A DNA stretch of 64,000 nt from positions 214,383-278,382 of the forward strand of contig PDIP01000030.1 in assembly GCA_002811645.1 (NCBI GenBank), read 5' to 3'. Position 1 is the first letter of the stretch; each line of letters opens with the position of its first letter. This document shows, piece after piece, positions 22,682-32,157 of the stretch. The translations under genes and the position numbers were made by a program. Under the pieces are notes generated by a model. That model was not told the origin of the DNA and searched no databases. It worked only from the letters and a program-made list of their open reading frames with translations. This DNA comes from Corallochytrium limacisporum (Eukaryota; Opisthokonta).

Positions 22682-23321
22682 CCGGGGTAATAAACGATGG
22701 TCCATTTCCTACTGGTGGGAAGAGTTTTTGTGAAGCGGTAATTATCACACGGGAGGTTCGTTGTGCGAAGGGAGGGAGGGGGGGGGAGTTGTGTTGAGAG
22801 CGAGAAACGCGGATGAGAGAGGTAAAAAACTGTTCGGAAAGCGCTCAAATTGGGGGATGCGGCAGAGATGGTGCTGTGTGCCGTGCACTTGCTTGGCATA
22901 CATTTCTATACACGTTGGTGCCACTCAGCGAAGACGATTCTTGGACGGACCGCCTTGAGTGGGTTCTGTGTAAGTGGGGTGTGCGTGTGTGTTTGTACCG
23001 TTTCTAGAATTGGTGGGACTGTGCCGTGCGTCACGTCACTGGTTCAAAGTCTTTTGTACGCGGTCTGTGTGCCCTAAATTTAACATTTCGTATCGGAATG
23101 ACAATGAAAATTTTGTGTCGGCTACGGTGCGAGGGCATAATTCTTTGGTGTCTGTAAAGATAATAACAGTTAAGTCGCAGTTGGTTTTGATGCCAAGCTA
23201 CTTCAGTTCTGGGATTGTTAAATTCAACTAACATCCAAATAACTATTATACCACTTCTATTTTCCGGGACCAGACCGGCTCAATTTTGCTTTTCTGAGAC
23301 AGAAAACATAGACCTTTCATA

Positions 23322-24491
23322 ATGAGCCCGTCCATGAGCTTGATCCGCCAGGTGGCCAGCCGTGCCCACCCTATCGCTACCACCGCCCGTGTTGGCAGTT
23401 CTGCCTTCATTGTCGGACAGCATCGATTCTACGCCATTAAGCACGCTACTTCCACTCCGACCAGCAAGGCCTGGGAAGCCGCCCAGAACGCTACCATCCG
23501 CAACGACTGGACTAGGGAGGAGATTCAGGAAATCTATGACTCTCCTCTACTCGATCTTATGTTCAGTGCCCAGCACGTTCATCGTAATTTCCAGAACGCC
23601 CGGGAGGTACAGCAATGCACTCTGCTCAGCATCAAGACCGGAGGATGCACCGAGGACTGCAAGTATTGCCCCCAGTCCAGTCGCTATGATACTGGTGTCA
23701 AGGCGGAGCGTTTGATGAAGATTGACGATGTCTTGGTCGCTGCTCGTCGGGCTAAGGAGGCCGGTTCTACTCGCTTCTGCATGGGTGCTGCATGGCGTGA
23801 CATTTTGAACCGCAAGACCAACTTCAAGCAGGTCGCAGACATGGTCAAGGAGATTCGCGCAATGGATATCGAGGTGTGCTGCACTCTGGGTATGCTGAGT
23901 GCTGAGCAGGCACAGATGCTGAAGGAAGCGGGATTGACTGCTTACAACCATAACTTGGACACCAGCCGCGAGTTCTACCCCGAGATCATTAGTACCCGCA
24001 CCTACGACGACCGTCTGCAGACTCTCGACAATGTACGCAAGGCAGGCCTGAGCGTATGCTGCGGTGGTATCATTGGCATGGGTGAGACCGAGAAGGACCG
24101 TGTCGGTCTGTTGCACTCGTTGTCCACTCTGCCCGAGCACCCAGAATCCGTGCCGGTCAACTCTCTGGTTCCAGTGAAAGGTACTCCTCTCGGCGAACGC
24201 AGCCCCGTGCACATCTTTGAGATGGTCCGTATGATCGGTACTGCTCGTATTGTGATGCCCGGCAGCATCGTTCGTCTGAGTGCTGGCCGCGTGAACCTCA
24301 GCATCCCGGAGCAGGCCATGTGCTTCTTCTCTGGTGCGAACTCCATCTTCACCGGCGAGAAGCTGTTGACCACTCAGAACAACGATTGGGATCAGGACAA
24401 GGCCATGTTTGACATGCTCGGATTGGTTGGCAAGGCTCCCAACTTTGAACAGGGCAACGAACCCGCACAGGAGGCTGCTGTGGGCAAGTAA
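23322..24491 (+). CDS. BIO2: Biotin synthase, mitochondrial
   Basis: 389 residues. The first ~40 residues are a basic, Ser/Ala-rich mitochondrial presequence. The radical-SAM motif CTEDCKYCPQS supplies the three Cys for the 4Fe-4S cluster. Downstream the FCMGAAWRD and CCTLGML segments and the NHNLDTS block are characteristic of BioB; the conserved Cys and Arg that hold the auxiliary 2Fe-2S cluster (C in FCMGA, C in EVCCTLG, R in VRLSAGR) are present. The enzyme inserts sulfur into dethiobiotin, the last step of biotin synthesis. Full length for the family. ATG 23322 is chosen because it begins the presequence; the Met four codons later is an alternative. Confidence 0.93.
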   Translation: MSPSMSLIRQVASRAHPIATTARVGSSAFIVGQHRFYAIKHATSTPTSKAWEAAQNATIRNDWTREEIQEIYDSPLLDLMFSAQHVHRNFQNAREVQQCTLLSIKTGGCTEDCKYCPQSSRYDTGVKAERLMKIDDVLVAARRAKEAGSTRFCMGAAWRDILNRKTNFKQVADMVKEIRAMDIEVCCTLGMLSAEQAQMLKEAGLTAYNHNLDTSREFYPEIISTRTYDDRLQTLDNVRKAGLSVCCGGIIGMGETEKDRVGLLHSLSTLPEHPESVPVNSLVPVKGTPLGERSPVHIFEMVRMIGTARIVMPGSIVRLSAGRVNLSIPEQAMCFFSGANSIFTGEKLLTTQNNDWDQDKAMFDMLGLVGKAPNFEQGNEPAQEAAVGK

Positions 24492-24709
24492 GTTCCATTA
24501 GCTGAGGAATTATTGATAAACACAGCTTAGGAACATTAAATAGGGTTCTAGGAAACCCGTATTGTTAGCATACACGTAAAGTCATCATGGTCATGGAGGA
24601 TAGAGGATTCTCCTTGGCAGTATAAACATTACATTACTCACTGTTCTATGTTCATGATATTCATTTCTATGCAAACCCGAGAAGATTGTTCTTTAAACAC
24701 TGCATTTCT

Positions 24710-26218
24710 TTACGACGGTGGCTTTTTTTCTGCACTTGCCCATTTCCTCTCAACCCACTCACGGTACTCTGTAACATCAGCAGGTATGCGCAGCAATTGA
24801 CTCAGCTGGGTTGGGCACTCCGGAATGATACATCTACGGCCAATCTGGGACATGTGTAGTACGTGATATGCGTGGGCAAAGGCCTGACGCACCTGGTCGT
24901 ACTTAAAAGACTTGCTGCCGGGGTCATTGACAGTATCCATTGGGTCCTCGAGCGTAAGAATACCTGGGGGACGTTTCCAACGCCGCTGCCGTTTCTGGAA
25001 GTATTTTCCATTTCTCAGAATAGAGATGGCCACCTCGCTGTAGTTGAAGATGATTCCGTAAAGTTCAAAGAACTCCATGAGCAGGACACCCAGGTTTTCC
25101 GTCTTCATGAATTCTGGGTCGCGTCCCATTCCACGTGGATGCATCTGTAGAAAGCTGATGACCATAAGAATCAGCGAGAACGATCCCAGTCCCCCACTGA
25201 AGACTTCGTTCAACATACGCTGAGACAGAAAGTGTTTCACAAGCATAATCAATGGGTGCGCTACGGGGTATTCTTCAAGCAGATTCAACACTTCCTCAGC
25301 AGCTTCTGGCCCACCCGGAGTGTTGAAACTGATGTCCATCTCCAATCCGCTTAGGGTGTCCCATAATTTGATGATAGGAACCTGTGCGCTGCTGATCACC
25401 TGTAAACGATCCGCAATCTTCTCTTCACGCAGCGCAGTCGCTAGCGTATTCAATGGCACCGTCTTCCACTCTCCATAGACCACAATGTCAATGTCACCTG
25501 TTGGTAAGTACAGGCCCGTGGCATAGCTGCCGAGGACTTTGACCTTCGCTAGTGGCCAAATTTCAGTAATGCACGTCTCAACCCTATGAAGAACTTCTTT
25601 TCGCATCTTCTTTTCCGCTTCGGAGGGTTCGATATATTGAATGTAGTCACAGATTTCTCGATGCAACGCAACAGGCATGGGGAGTTTCTGATAGCTGCGC
25701 CCCTTGTCCTGACACCAAGGCAGCTCGGCCCAATTGAACGTGAGTTCATCAATCTGAAGGGCACCTTTAGCTACTACATACCCACCATCTGGCTCAGGCA
25801 TACTCTGACTCCCATCTTCTTGGGTTTCTGGTAGACTGATGAAGTCACTTTGGGCATCAAATTGTGCGCCGTGGCTAGTCGCTTCGCCCCCAATTTCTTG
25901 AACCTGAACAGGTGAATCTCCTTCTCCTGCGTACACATGCGCGTCTACAACGTCCTCAACTGCTCCTGAATCATTATTTACTTCATCATTGTCCCATCCG
26001 TTGGTTCCTGTATTGAGGGAATGTACGTCATCAGGGGACGAGGAGTCAGACTCGTGTAATTCAGAGTCTTCCGGTGCCTTCTCCTGCGCTTTAGGCTTTT
26101 GGGTTCTAGTCTTTGCTTTTCGATTACTCTTTTGCTTTGGCACATTGCTGGTCTTAGCCTTTTTAGGTTTATGGACCGCCCCGCTTTCCGTAGTAGCTAT
26201 CCTTCGTTTGCGTCCCAT
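24710..26218 (-). CDS. TRF4/PAPD5-type noncanonical poly(A) polymerase
   Basis: 502 residues. The N-terminal ~170 residues are disordered: a basic Lys-rich patch (about 15-45, likely nuclear localisation) and an acidic stretch. The catalytic nucleotidyltransferase core has KVLGSYATGLYLPTGDIDIVVYG (about 227-249), with the GS motif and DxD metal-binding pair. A third carboxylate is expected in the EMDISFN segment. The PAP/25A-associated part includes GGLGSFSLILMVISFLQ and NLGVLLMEFFELYG. In yeast Trf4 works in the TRAMP complex, tagging nuclear RNAs with short A tails for exosome decay. The frame upstream reaches a GTG at 26272, but ATG 26218 is the first ATG. It is convergent with biotin synthase (218 bp between stops). 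Confidence 0.87.
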   Translation of the reverse strand: MGRKRRIATTESGAVHKPKKAKTSNVPKQKSNRKAKTRTQKPKAQEKAPEDSELHESDSSSPDDVHSLNTGTNGWDNDEVNNDSGAVEDVVDAHVYAGEGDSPVQVQEIGGEATSHGAQFDAQSDFISLPETQEDGSQSMPEPDGGYVVAKGALQIDELTFNWAELPWCQDKGRSYQKLPMPVALHREICDYIQYIEPSEAEKKMRKEVLHRVETCITEIWPLAKVKVLGSYATGLYLPTGDIDIVVYGEWKTVPLNTLATALREEKIADRLQVISSAQVPIIKLWDTLSGLEMDISFNTPGGPEAAEEVLNLLEEYPVAHPLIMLVKHFLSQRMLNEVFSGGLGSFSLILMVISFLQMHPRGMGRDPEFMKTENLGVLLMEFFELYGIIFNYSEVAISILRNGKYFQKRQRRWKRPPGILTLEDPMDTVNDPGSKSFKYDQVRQAFAHAYHVLHMSQIGRRCIIPECPTQLSQLLRIPADVTEYREWVERKWASAEKKPPS

Positions 26219-26714
26219 TGTGTTTACGCGCTCACATACTGCAGACACATGCTCTTCCGGCCCACAATCCACGAATTGGATTCCACGGCTTGTTGGTGAG
26301 TTGAGTTAACTTACTTGTCGAACATTCCCTGGATTGCACGCTTAAAACGACTTCTTTAGACTGAGCTATGATTCTTAACTAGCTTTTCTGAACGACGGGC
26401 ATGTGCACTATTCCGACACAGCCGGGCCCTCCATTATGAGACTCGCCAGGTGGAGCTCGCCCGTGAGGCCTCGTTAAAGTGAGAGGGTTGGGGGGGGGTT
26501 AGAATTGGATGGGGGTGGCGAACGGGTGCGCTGTGTAAAACTGTGAGGGCATTTTGGCGCCTCCCCGCCTGACCCTCCGCACAGAAAGTGTGGAGCCCGT
26601 TGAAGGTCAGTCCGGTACTAGTAATGCATGTTGATTGATGTTTTATTGGGTATTGAGTTTTGCGTTTTGTGCGTGTGGAATTTCGCACACCGCAGGGAGC
26701 TGATGATTGAGCGC
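26219..26714. other. Intergenic spacer
   Basis: About 500 bp upstream of the TRF4-like gene and downstream of the quinone oxidoreductase gene, with a G run near 26492. Nothing coding was recognised. Confidence 0.4.
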
Positions 26715-27773
26715 TCACTGGGTCTTCAACAGCAGCTTGCCGACTGTGGCACCGGATTCAATGTGCTTGTGTGCCTCACGGGCTTCGTCAAGGTTGAAAA
26801 TCTTGTCGTGGCGGACCTTGATATCCCCCCCAGCGATCCAGTCAAAGAGTTGCTGACAACGATCCGGCAGTTCTTCTGCGAAATCAAAGAGTGTTGGCCG
26901 GGTCAAGTAGATGGACCCAGTCAGATCCAATGGTGCCACAGGAGGCACAGCGCCCGATGCATTTCCAAAGGCGACCAGAGTACCGCGCTTGCGTAGCGCT
27001 TTCTTTGATGTGTCAAACGTTGTTTTGCCGACACCATCCAAGACGTAGTCCACACCCTTCGAATTCGTAATCTTCTGGACTGCTTCAACGACATCTTCTG
27101 TCTTGTAGTTGATGACATGTGTACAACCAAGAGCCCGGAGCTCATCGAATTTGTCTGCCTTTGATGAGATACCAATGATGGTGGTCACTCCCAGCTTCTT
27201 GGCAATCTGGACCATCATAGCGCCGGTGCCTCCCAGCGCTGCCCAGATCAAGGCTGTATCTCCAGGTTTAGCACTAACAACACCATTGACCAGGAAAGCA
27301 TGGGCTGTCAAGCCCTGTATCGCGGCCGCAGCTCCTTGCTGCGTCGTCATCTCCGAAGGCAGCGGGAACACCTGCCCTTCGCCAGCCACAGTGTACTCTG
27401 CGTACGACGGAACCCCGAAGAAGGCCACCTTATCACCAACCTTGAACTTTGTAACACCAGTGCCTACTTTGGTGACGGTACCCGCGCCTTCTCTGCCCAA
27501 AGTTGCCGGTAATGGTATCTTGTACAACCCAGATCTGTGGTAGGTATCGATGAAGTTCACTCCAGCGTATTCGATCTCTATGCCAACCTGATCACTATCC
27601 GGATCGTGACGAGGAACTTCTTCCATCACCATGTTCTCAATAGGTCCTTGCTCATGGACCCGAACAGCCTTGTATGTATCTTTGTGAGTGGCCATAGTTG
27701 CTGTGTGTCTACTAAACAGCCCTGCTCCGGGAAGAATGCGTAGGTTTCGCAGTCGGCTTGCAATCGATGCCAT
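26715..27773 (-). CDS. Quinone oxidoreductase (zeta-crystallin family), probably mitochondrial
   Basis: 352 residues of the zinc-free medium-chain dehydrogenase/reductase superfamily. The N-terminal ~28 residues (MASIASRLRNLRILPG...) look like a mitochondrial targeting sequence, and a second Met at 27 could give a cytosolic form. The catalytic domain shows YAGVNFIDTYHRSGLY and LGREGAGTV, and a nucleotide-binding ALGGTGAMMVQIAKKLG, typical of NADPH:quinone reductase and yeast Zta1. The Cys ligands of zinc alcohol dehydrogenases are absent. Likely reaction: one-electron reduction of quinones with NADPH, or reduction of reactive enones. Confidence 0.87.
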   Translation of the reverse strand: MASIASRLRNLRILPGAGLFSRHTATMATHKDTYKAVRVHEQGPIENMVMEEVPRHDPDSDQVGIEIEYAGVNFIDTYHRSGLYKIPLPATLGREGAGTVTKVGTGVTKFKVGDKVAFFGVPSYAEYTVAGEGQVFPLPSEMTTQQGAAAAIQGLTAHAFLVNGVVSAKPGDTALIWAALGGTGAMMVQIAKKLGVTTIIGISSKADKFDELRALGCTHVINYKTEDVVEAVQKITNSKGVDYVLDGVGKTTFDTSKKALRKRGTLVAFGNASGAVPPVAPLDLTGSIYLTRPTLFDFAEELPDRCQQLFDWIAGGDIKVRHDKIFNLDEAREAHKHIESGATVGKLLLKTQ

Positions 27774-28861
27774 TGCGGCACACTCTCGACTATTTGAGGT
27801 TTGCTGCTGTTCGGGAAGGCACGTAGATGTCTACTGCTTTCAAGGAATCCTTACATACCACGCAATGCTTTGCTCTGGTACTTCCCCCGCTCATGAGATC
27901 ATGTCGGAACGATTCGTGCGATCCTACGCAGGCCTCCTCCGTCCCCCTCCGCACGGCCTTAACAAGCACCAAACAGCCAGCCACAAAATACTCTAGCCTA
28001 TTTTTGAGCTATTGAATCAAACCATTGTGATTTTACAGTCCCCCCCCGCCCACCCAACGTCCCGTAAGTATACAATATACGGTCAGCAAACAACAGACTT
28101 AGTTTTCTGGACAAAGTTGAATTTAAGGGACATCCGTTCTTTCCGGAATCTGGCCCCGTGTCCCCCATCGTACACTTTCGTTGAAATTCAGTTACCACCA
28201 CGCAGGGGCAGAGGCAGACCAGGCCATACAAGGACAAAAACATCGCAATGCCCGAGGACACCCTTGGACGGCTCTTCTTTTCGTTTGCCCCGTGAAAATT
28301 TTGCCAGCAGTGAAAGTAGAAGCTGAATTTTCCGCAGACGGTGGGGCGAGCAAAAATTTGAGAAAATTTTCCTCGCCCTGCCCGCTGCCCGCTGCTGCTC
28401 AATGTTTGTGACGGCGGTAAACAAACTGGAAGCCACGCCCTCCCCGGGCGAGAAGGGTGATGGGCAAGCCTGCGCGGCAAGCATTGAATTGTACGGGGGT
28501 GGTGGAGGGCCAGCAGTGGGAAGGGTACCGGGGTTGGGGCATCACCGCCTGGGTGCTAGTGCTGACCTTTGGGCGGTGTGACTACGGTTGACAGATTTGC
28601 GGCAATGTGGATTCTATTTTCATGTGCTTTGCGCTGTAAAGGGAACAAATCCAATGTTGCTCGCTTTCTCCTTTAGATGGGCGTCTAGAATTTTAATGGA
28701 CTGAAGCCTTGTGTTGGGAAGTTTCGTAAATATTACATATTACACAAAACTATAGTCGGGTGGTATTTAAAGATCATATTGTTTGCATGTGATAAGAGGG
28801 TATGGTTCTGGCATATGTTTGGCTAACTTTACCGACTGGAGTACAGCGTAAGTCAGTCAAA
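27774..28861. other. Divergent intergenic region
   Basis: About 1.1 kb between the quinone oxidoreductase and SDH2 genes, carrying the SDH2 TATA-like element (28764). A GAGAAAATTTTCCTCGCCC stretch near 28356 resembles sequence near 16358. No gene was recognised. Confidence 0.4.
28764..28772 (+). promoter_or_regulatory. TATA-like element of SDH2
   Basis: TATTTAAAG, 98 bp upstream of ATG 28862 but only 38 bp from the earlier in-frame ATG 28802. It supports 28862 as the start. Confidence 0.6.
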
Positions 28862-29719
28862 ATGCTGAGCACTTCGGTTTTCTGTAGGGCGACCATGAAG
28901 GTCGCTGTCCAGGGTGGACTCTTGAACACTATTCGGGCACAGAGCACTGCAGCGGCGGGCGCAACGGCTGGTGCACGCATGAAGAAGTTCTCCATCTACC
29001 GTTGGGACCCTGAAAAGCCTGGTGATAAGCCCCATATGCAGGAGTATGAGGTTGATCTAAACGACTGTGGTCCTATGATTCTGGACGCTCTCATTAAGAT
29101 CAAGAATGAGATTGATCCCACTTTGACTTTCCGTCGTTCCTGCCGTGAGGGTATCTGCGGTTCTTGCGCCATGAACGTCGGCGGCACCAACAATTTGGCC
29201 TGCCTGTGCAAGATCGATGAGAATCTGAGTACCGCTGTCAAGATTTACCCTCTGCCTCACATGTACGTGGTGAAGGATTTGGTGCCCGATATGAACAATT
29301 TCTATGATCAGTATCGCTCCATTCAGCCTTGGCTTCAGCGCAAGGATGGCATGCCAGCTGACGGTCTCGAGAACTACCAGAGTGTCGACGATCGCCGCAA
29401 GCTGGACGGTCTATACGAATGCATTCTGTGTGCTTGCTGCTCCACCTCTTGCCCCAGCTACTGGTGGAACTCCGACAAGTACCTCGGTCCTGCTGTCCTG
29501 ATGCAAGCTTACCGCTGGATCATCGACTCACGCGATCAGATGAGCAAGGAACGTATGGAGAAGCTGCAGGACCCCTATAGCCTGTTCCGCTGCCATACTA
29601 TCATGAACTGCACGAAGACCTGCCCGAAGGGTCTTAATCCCGGACGGGCCATTGCTGAGATTAAGAAGGAGATGAGCGGTATCGGACAGTTGCCTAAGGA
29701 GCAGACCCCGGCTGCATAA
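28862..29719 (+). CDS. SDH2: Succinate dehydrogenase iron-sulfur subunit, mitochondrial
   Basis: 285 residues. A presequence ([19 protein letters not shown]...) is followed by the 2Fe-2S plant-ferredoxin-like domain with [13 protein letters not shown] and a later Cys in NLACLC. The C-terminal domain has [16 protein letters not shown] for the 4Fe-4S cluster and [18 protein letters not shown] for the 3Fe-4S cluster and its neighbouring Cys. The subunit passes electrons from the flavin of SDH1 to ubiquinone in complex II of the inner mitochondrial membrane. An in-frame ATG at 28802 would add 20 residues, but it lies only 38 bp from the TATA-like element and would precede the presequence. Confidence 0.95.
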   Translation: MLSTSVFCRATMKVAVQGGLLNTIRAQSTAAAGATAGARMKKFSIYRWDPEKPGDKPHMQEYEVDLNDCGPMILDALIKIKNEIDPTLTFRRSCREGICGSCAMNVGGTNNLACLCKIDENLSTAVKIYPLPHMYVVKDLVPDMNNFYDQYRSIQPWLQRKDGMPADGLENYQSVDDRRKLDGLYECILCACCSTSCPSYWWNSDKYLGPAVLMQAYRWIIDSRDQMSKERMEKLQDPYSLFRCHTIMNCTKTCPKGLNPGRAIAEIKKEMSGIGQLPKEQTPAA

Positions 29720-30005
29720 AGAACCCATTGTCAATCGTAGGCATGAGACCTCTTTCATTTTGACCACGTTTATACTCCTTGATAATGTCATTGAAGACAA
29801 CTCTTTGGCCAGAACAAGTGTTGCAAGGAGCAATTCACTTTCACCTACAACTGCACAAGTAACATTGATAGATCCCATACAAGTTTGAACATTGCACAGG
29901 TCGTTGACAATGTGTGATAACGTAAGCATGGATGTATGTCGTTGTATTACTATGTCAATTCTTTAAATGCTCATGCTCGTTTTGAAGACGAGCCCGTACT
30001 CAGTT

Positions 30006-30422
30006 TCATTTTTTTGTCTGATTCTCGCCGACTTTGACTAATTCGCCTTTTTCTTCAATGTACAACTTATGGTTCGCGTCAGCCAGGAATTTGCGCCGGT
30101 TTTGACAACATAAACACGTGATTACCACTCTCTTTTGACCCTTACTACGTGTTCGAACTTGTGCAGTAATTCCTGGGACGAGCAATGTATTGCATTTCTT
30201 GCACATAGTGCGCTTTAGGTTTGGGGACATGCGTGTAACCGTCTTCTGCGCAGTGTCCCGCAAAATGGCCACATGGCGACGAGCGATATGAAGCTCAGAT
30301 CTCTCTATAGTTTCCGGACCAAGTCCATTTTCAGCCGCACAAAGAACATGCAAAAATGCTGTCTGATACTCTTGGGTAATATGCCGGAACGCATCCGGGA
30401 CTTTTGTCTTCTTGGAAGCCAT
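30006..30422 (-). CDS. RPR2: RNase P protein subunit Rpr2/Rpp21
   Basis: 138 residues. The N-terminal half is helical (about 8-65), as in Rpr2/Rpp21/SNM1 proteins. It is followed by a four-Cys zinc ribbon, CKKC and CLCC, separated by about 30 residues. The segment between contains LVPGITAQVRTRSKGQKRVV, very close to the family pattern. The protein is a subunit of nuclear RNase P, which trims tRNA 5' leaders. The RNase MRP paralog Snm1 is the alternative, but the short length and compact ribbon fit Rpr2 better. It is convergent with SDH2 and divergent from the WD40-like gene. Confidence 0.87.
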   Translation of the reverse strand: MASKKTKVPDAFRHITQEYQTAFLHVLCAAENGLGPETIERSELHIARRHVAILRDTAQKTVTRMSPNLKRTMCKKCNTLLVPGITAQVRTRSKGQKRVVITCLCCQNRRKFLADANHKLYIEEKGELVKVGENQTKK

Positions 30423-30980
30423 TTCTTGTTTATCCCAGTGGGCCCATATTGTATAAAGTTTTCAGGTCGGCCCCACTCTCCTGATGCCTAAATAGTCTGA
30501 TGAAGAAGGACAAGTACTAGTGACATACCTATATAGTAGGAGTTCTTGCACATTTCAAGAAGCTTGCCATGCATGGGCGCACATCGTTTCTTGAACACTG
30601 AAACTCACCGGTGTCTCTTGGGCACCGTTAACCGCAGGCCTATGGAAGCGGTGAGTGGGTATTGGCGAGCTCCTGACCCCTACTCGGCCCCCGGTGAGAA
30701 CCCCCTCCCCCGCTGGGAGGGGGGCCGGAAGAGGGGGAAGGCCAGCGGAGCGTTGCGCGCGAAAAGTTCTTTGTGAACAAGGAAAATGTCTCTATGGGAA
30801 GAGATACAGCGATGGTGAGACCATCGGTTTGGAAAGACCATGGAAGTTCGACTCTAGCTTCTATGAGCTGAGGGTCGTTAAGGCACTGTATCTGCGTATA
30901 GTACTTAAAAGGGACTCTAAGAATTTCTACAACTGGGGACGTGCTTGATGCGAAGCTTGAAGGCCGATACTAATAGAGTC
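30423..30980. other. Divergent intergenic region
   Basis: Shared upstream region of RPR2 (minus) and the WD40-like gene (plus). It includes a TATATAGG-like stretch on the minus strand near 30533 and the plus-strand element at 30902. No gene was recognised. Confidence 0.4.
30902..30911 (+). promoter_or_regulatory. TATA-like element of the WD40-like gene
   Basis: TACTTAAAAG, 79 bp upstream of ATG 30981 and 46 bp upstream of the in-frame ATG 30948. Confidence 0.5.
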
Positions 30981-32090
30981 ATGCCAGCTCAACAAACACT
31001 GCTCAACGTGAGCGTTGGAAGCATCGGGGAGTCGACTAAGAAGAAGCAAAATGCGCAAACTAAGTTTAAGAATTTTAAGTTGAAGCGCATTGTCAAGCAA
31101 GATCTGCCCGGTGTGTTTGCCATGGGACTGCACCCTGAGCGCCAAGCACGGAACCTGTTGTTCACTGCTAGTCCACGGGCGGTTTCGTTCTATGACAACA
31201 CTCACTGCGGAGACTATCTCGATCTCCTGGCTCTTCTACCTGTAGATGGTGAGTGCAAAGCTAGTGATTCAGAAAAAGGAGCAAAGAAAGACCAAGATGA
31301 GATCATGGCTGTGGACTGGCTGATGCCTTTGCACCTCGGTGCTTGTGTCATTGTCGCTTCTTTGAAAGGGCTGCGGGTCGTAAACCTGTCCCAAGGTGGC
31401 ACAATCTGCTCTCATGACTGCATGAGCGAGAGGATCATTGACGTGCAGGGCACGCATGGTTTTGCGGACTTTGTTGTTCTCACCAAGGAAGGCAACGCAC
31501 ATGCAATGACTGTCACGGGGAATGGAATTGATCTGGTTTCTACAGTTCCCAACGTGGATGCCATTCTTCGGGCCCCAAGCGGAGGATTCTTTTACGTCAC
31601 AAAGGAAAGAGACTTGTGTTATAGTCCTGCGACAGACACAACATCTGTTATCTGCAATCTTCCAAACCGATGCCGTCAATTTTCAGTGATCGATTGGCAG
31701 TACAATGGAGAGACCAGCAGCGAGATCACCATGATGGTTGTCAACAAATCCAGTTTCAAGCTGTTCAGATCGTCTACTGGTGCAAATCTTGAAAAGGAGT
31801 GGTCGAGGGAAGATGTAACAAGCTGTGCTGTATCAGCGAGCAAGAAATACGTTGCATTGGGACACAGTAGTGGGGTCGTTACCATTGTTGACCTGAAGAA
31901 TGGCAAGACCGTCCACCGGCTCCAGCATGAGAAGATCAAGGAGGTAATTACGTCCATCTCCTTCGCACCGGAAGACTCCGCCATACTGTACACCACTGAG
32001 GAAGGGTACGTCTTCCGCTGGGATTACATTCCAGAAGAAGAGCTCGCCGCTTGGAGGCAGTTCCAGGAGGAGCATGGTGGTCCCGAGTAA
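30981..32090 (+). CDS. WD40-like beta-propeller protein of unknown function
   Basis: 369 residues. Degenerate WD repeats are visible: HLGACVIVASLKGLRVVNLS, then CAVSASKKYVALGHSSGVVTIVDLKNGKTVHRLQ and a final repeat SFAPEDSAILYTTEEGYVFRWDY. Earlier blades are diverged. The N-terminus is Lys-rich (KKKQNAQTKFKNFKLKRIVKQDLPG). No catalytic domain is present, so it is probably a scaffold. I cannot name an orthologue. The start at 30981 is chosen from the TATA-like element 79 bp upstream; an ATG at 30948 would add 11 residues. It is convergent with TAF5, with 67 bp between stops. Confidence 0.7.
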   Translation: MPAQQTLLNVSVGSIGESTKKKQNAQTKFKNFKLKRIVKQDLPGVFAMGLHPERQARNLLFTASPRAVSFYDNTHCGDYLDLLALLPVDGECKASDSEKGAKKDQDEIMAVDWLMPLHLGACVIVASLKGLRVVNLSQGGTICSHDCMSERIIDVQGTHGFADFVVLTKEGNAHAMTVTGNGIDLVSTVPNVDAILRAPSGGFFYVTKERDLCYSPATDTTSVICNLPNRCRQFSVIDWQYNGETSSEITMMVVNKSSFKLFRSSTGANLEKEWSREDVTSCAVSASKKYVALGHSSGVVTIVDLKNGKTVHRLQHEKIKEVITSISFAPEDSAILYTTEEGYVFRWDYIPEEELAAWRQFQEEHGGPE

Positions 32091-32157
32091 GGTCTTGAAG
32101 CCCAAATCTTTTGGCAAAATACATGACAAGACATTTTTCCAATTGGATCTAATAAAC

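Larger units (their letters stand above)
20900..23321. other. Gap-containing intergenic region
   Basis: 2.4 kb between the Patched-type gene and biotin synthase. It holds two CATC-type microsatellites, an assembly gap, poly-C/poly-G junctions at 21773 and 22666, G runs at about 21280 and 22535, and a short GT run near 22606. Long open frames crossing the gap are artefacts of the N run and microsatellites. Confidence 0.5.

Noticed and set aside
29732-29860. 47-codon minus-strand coding-like frame containing NDIIKEYKRGQNERGLM
   Set aside because: It lies antisense to the end and 3' flank of SDH2, is short and has a stop directly upstream; probably chance.
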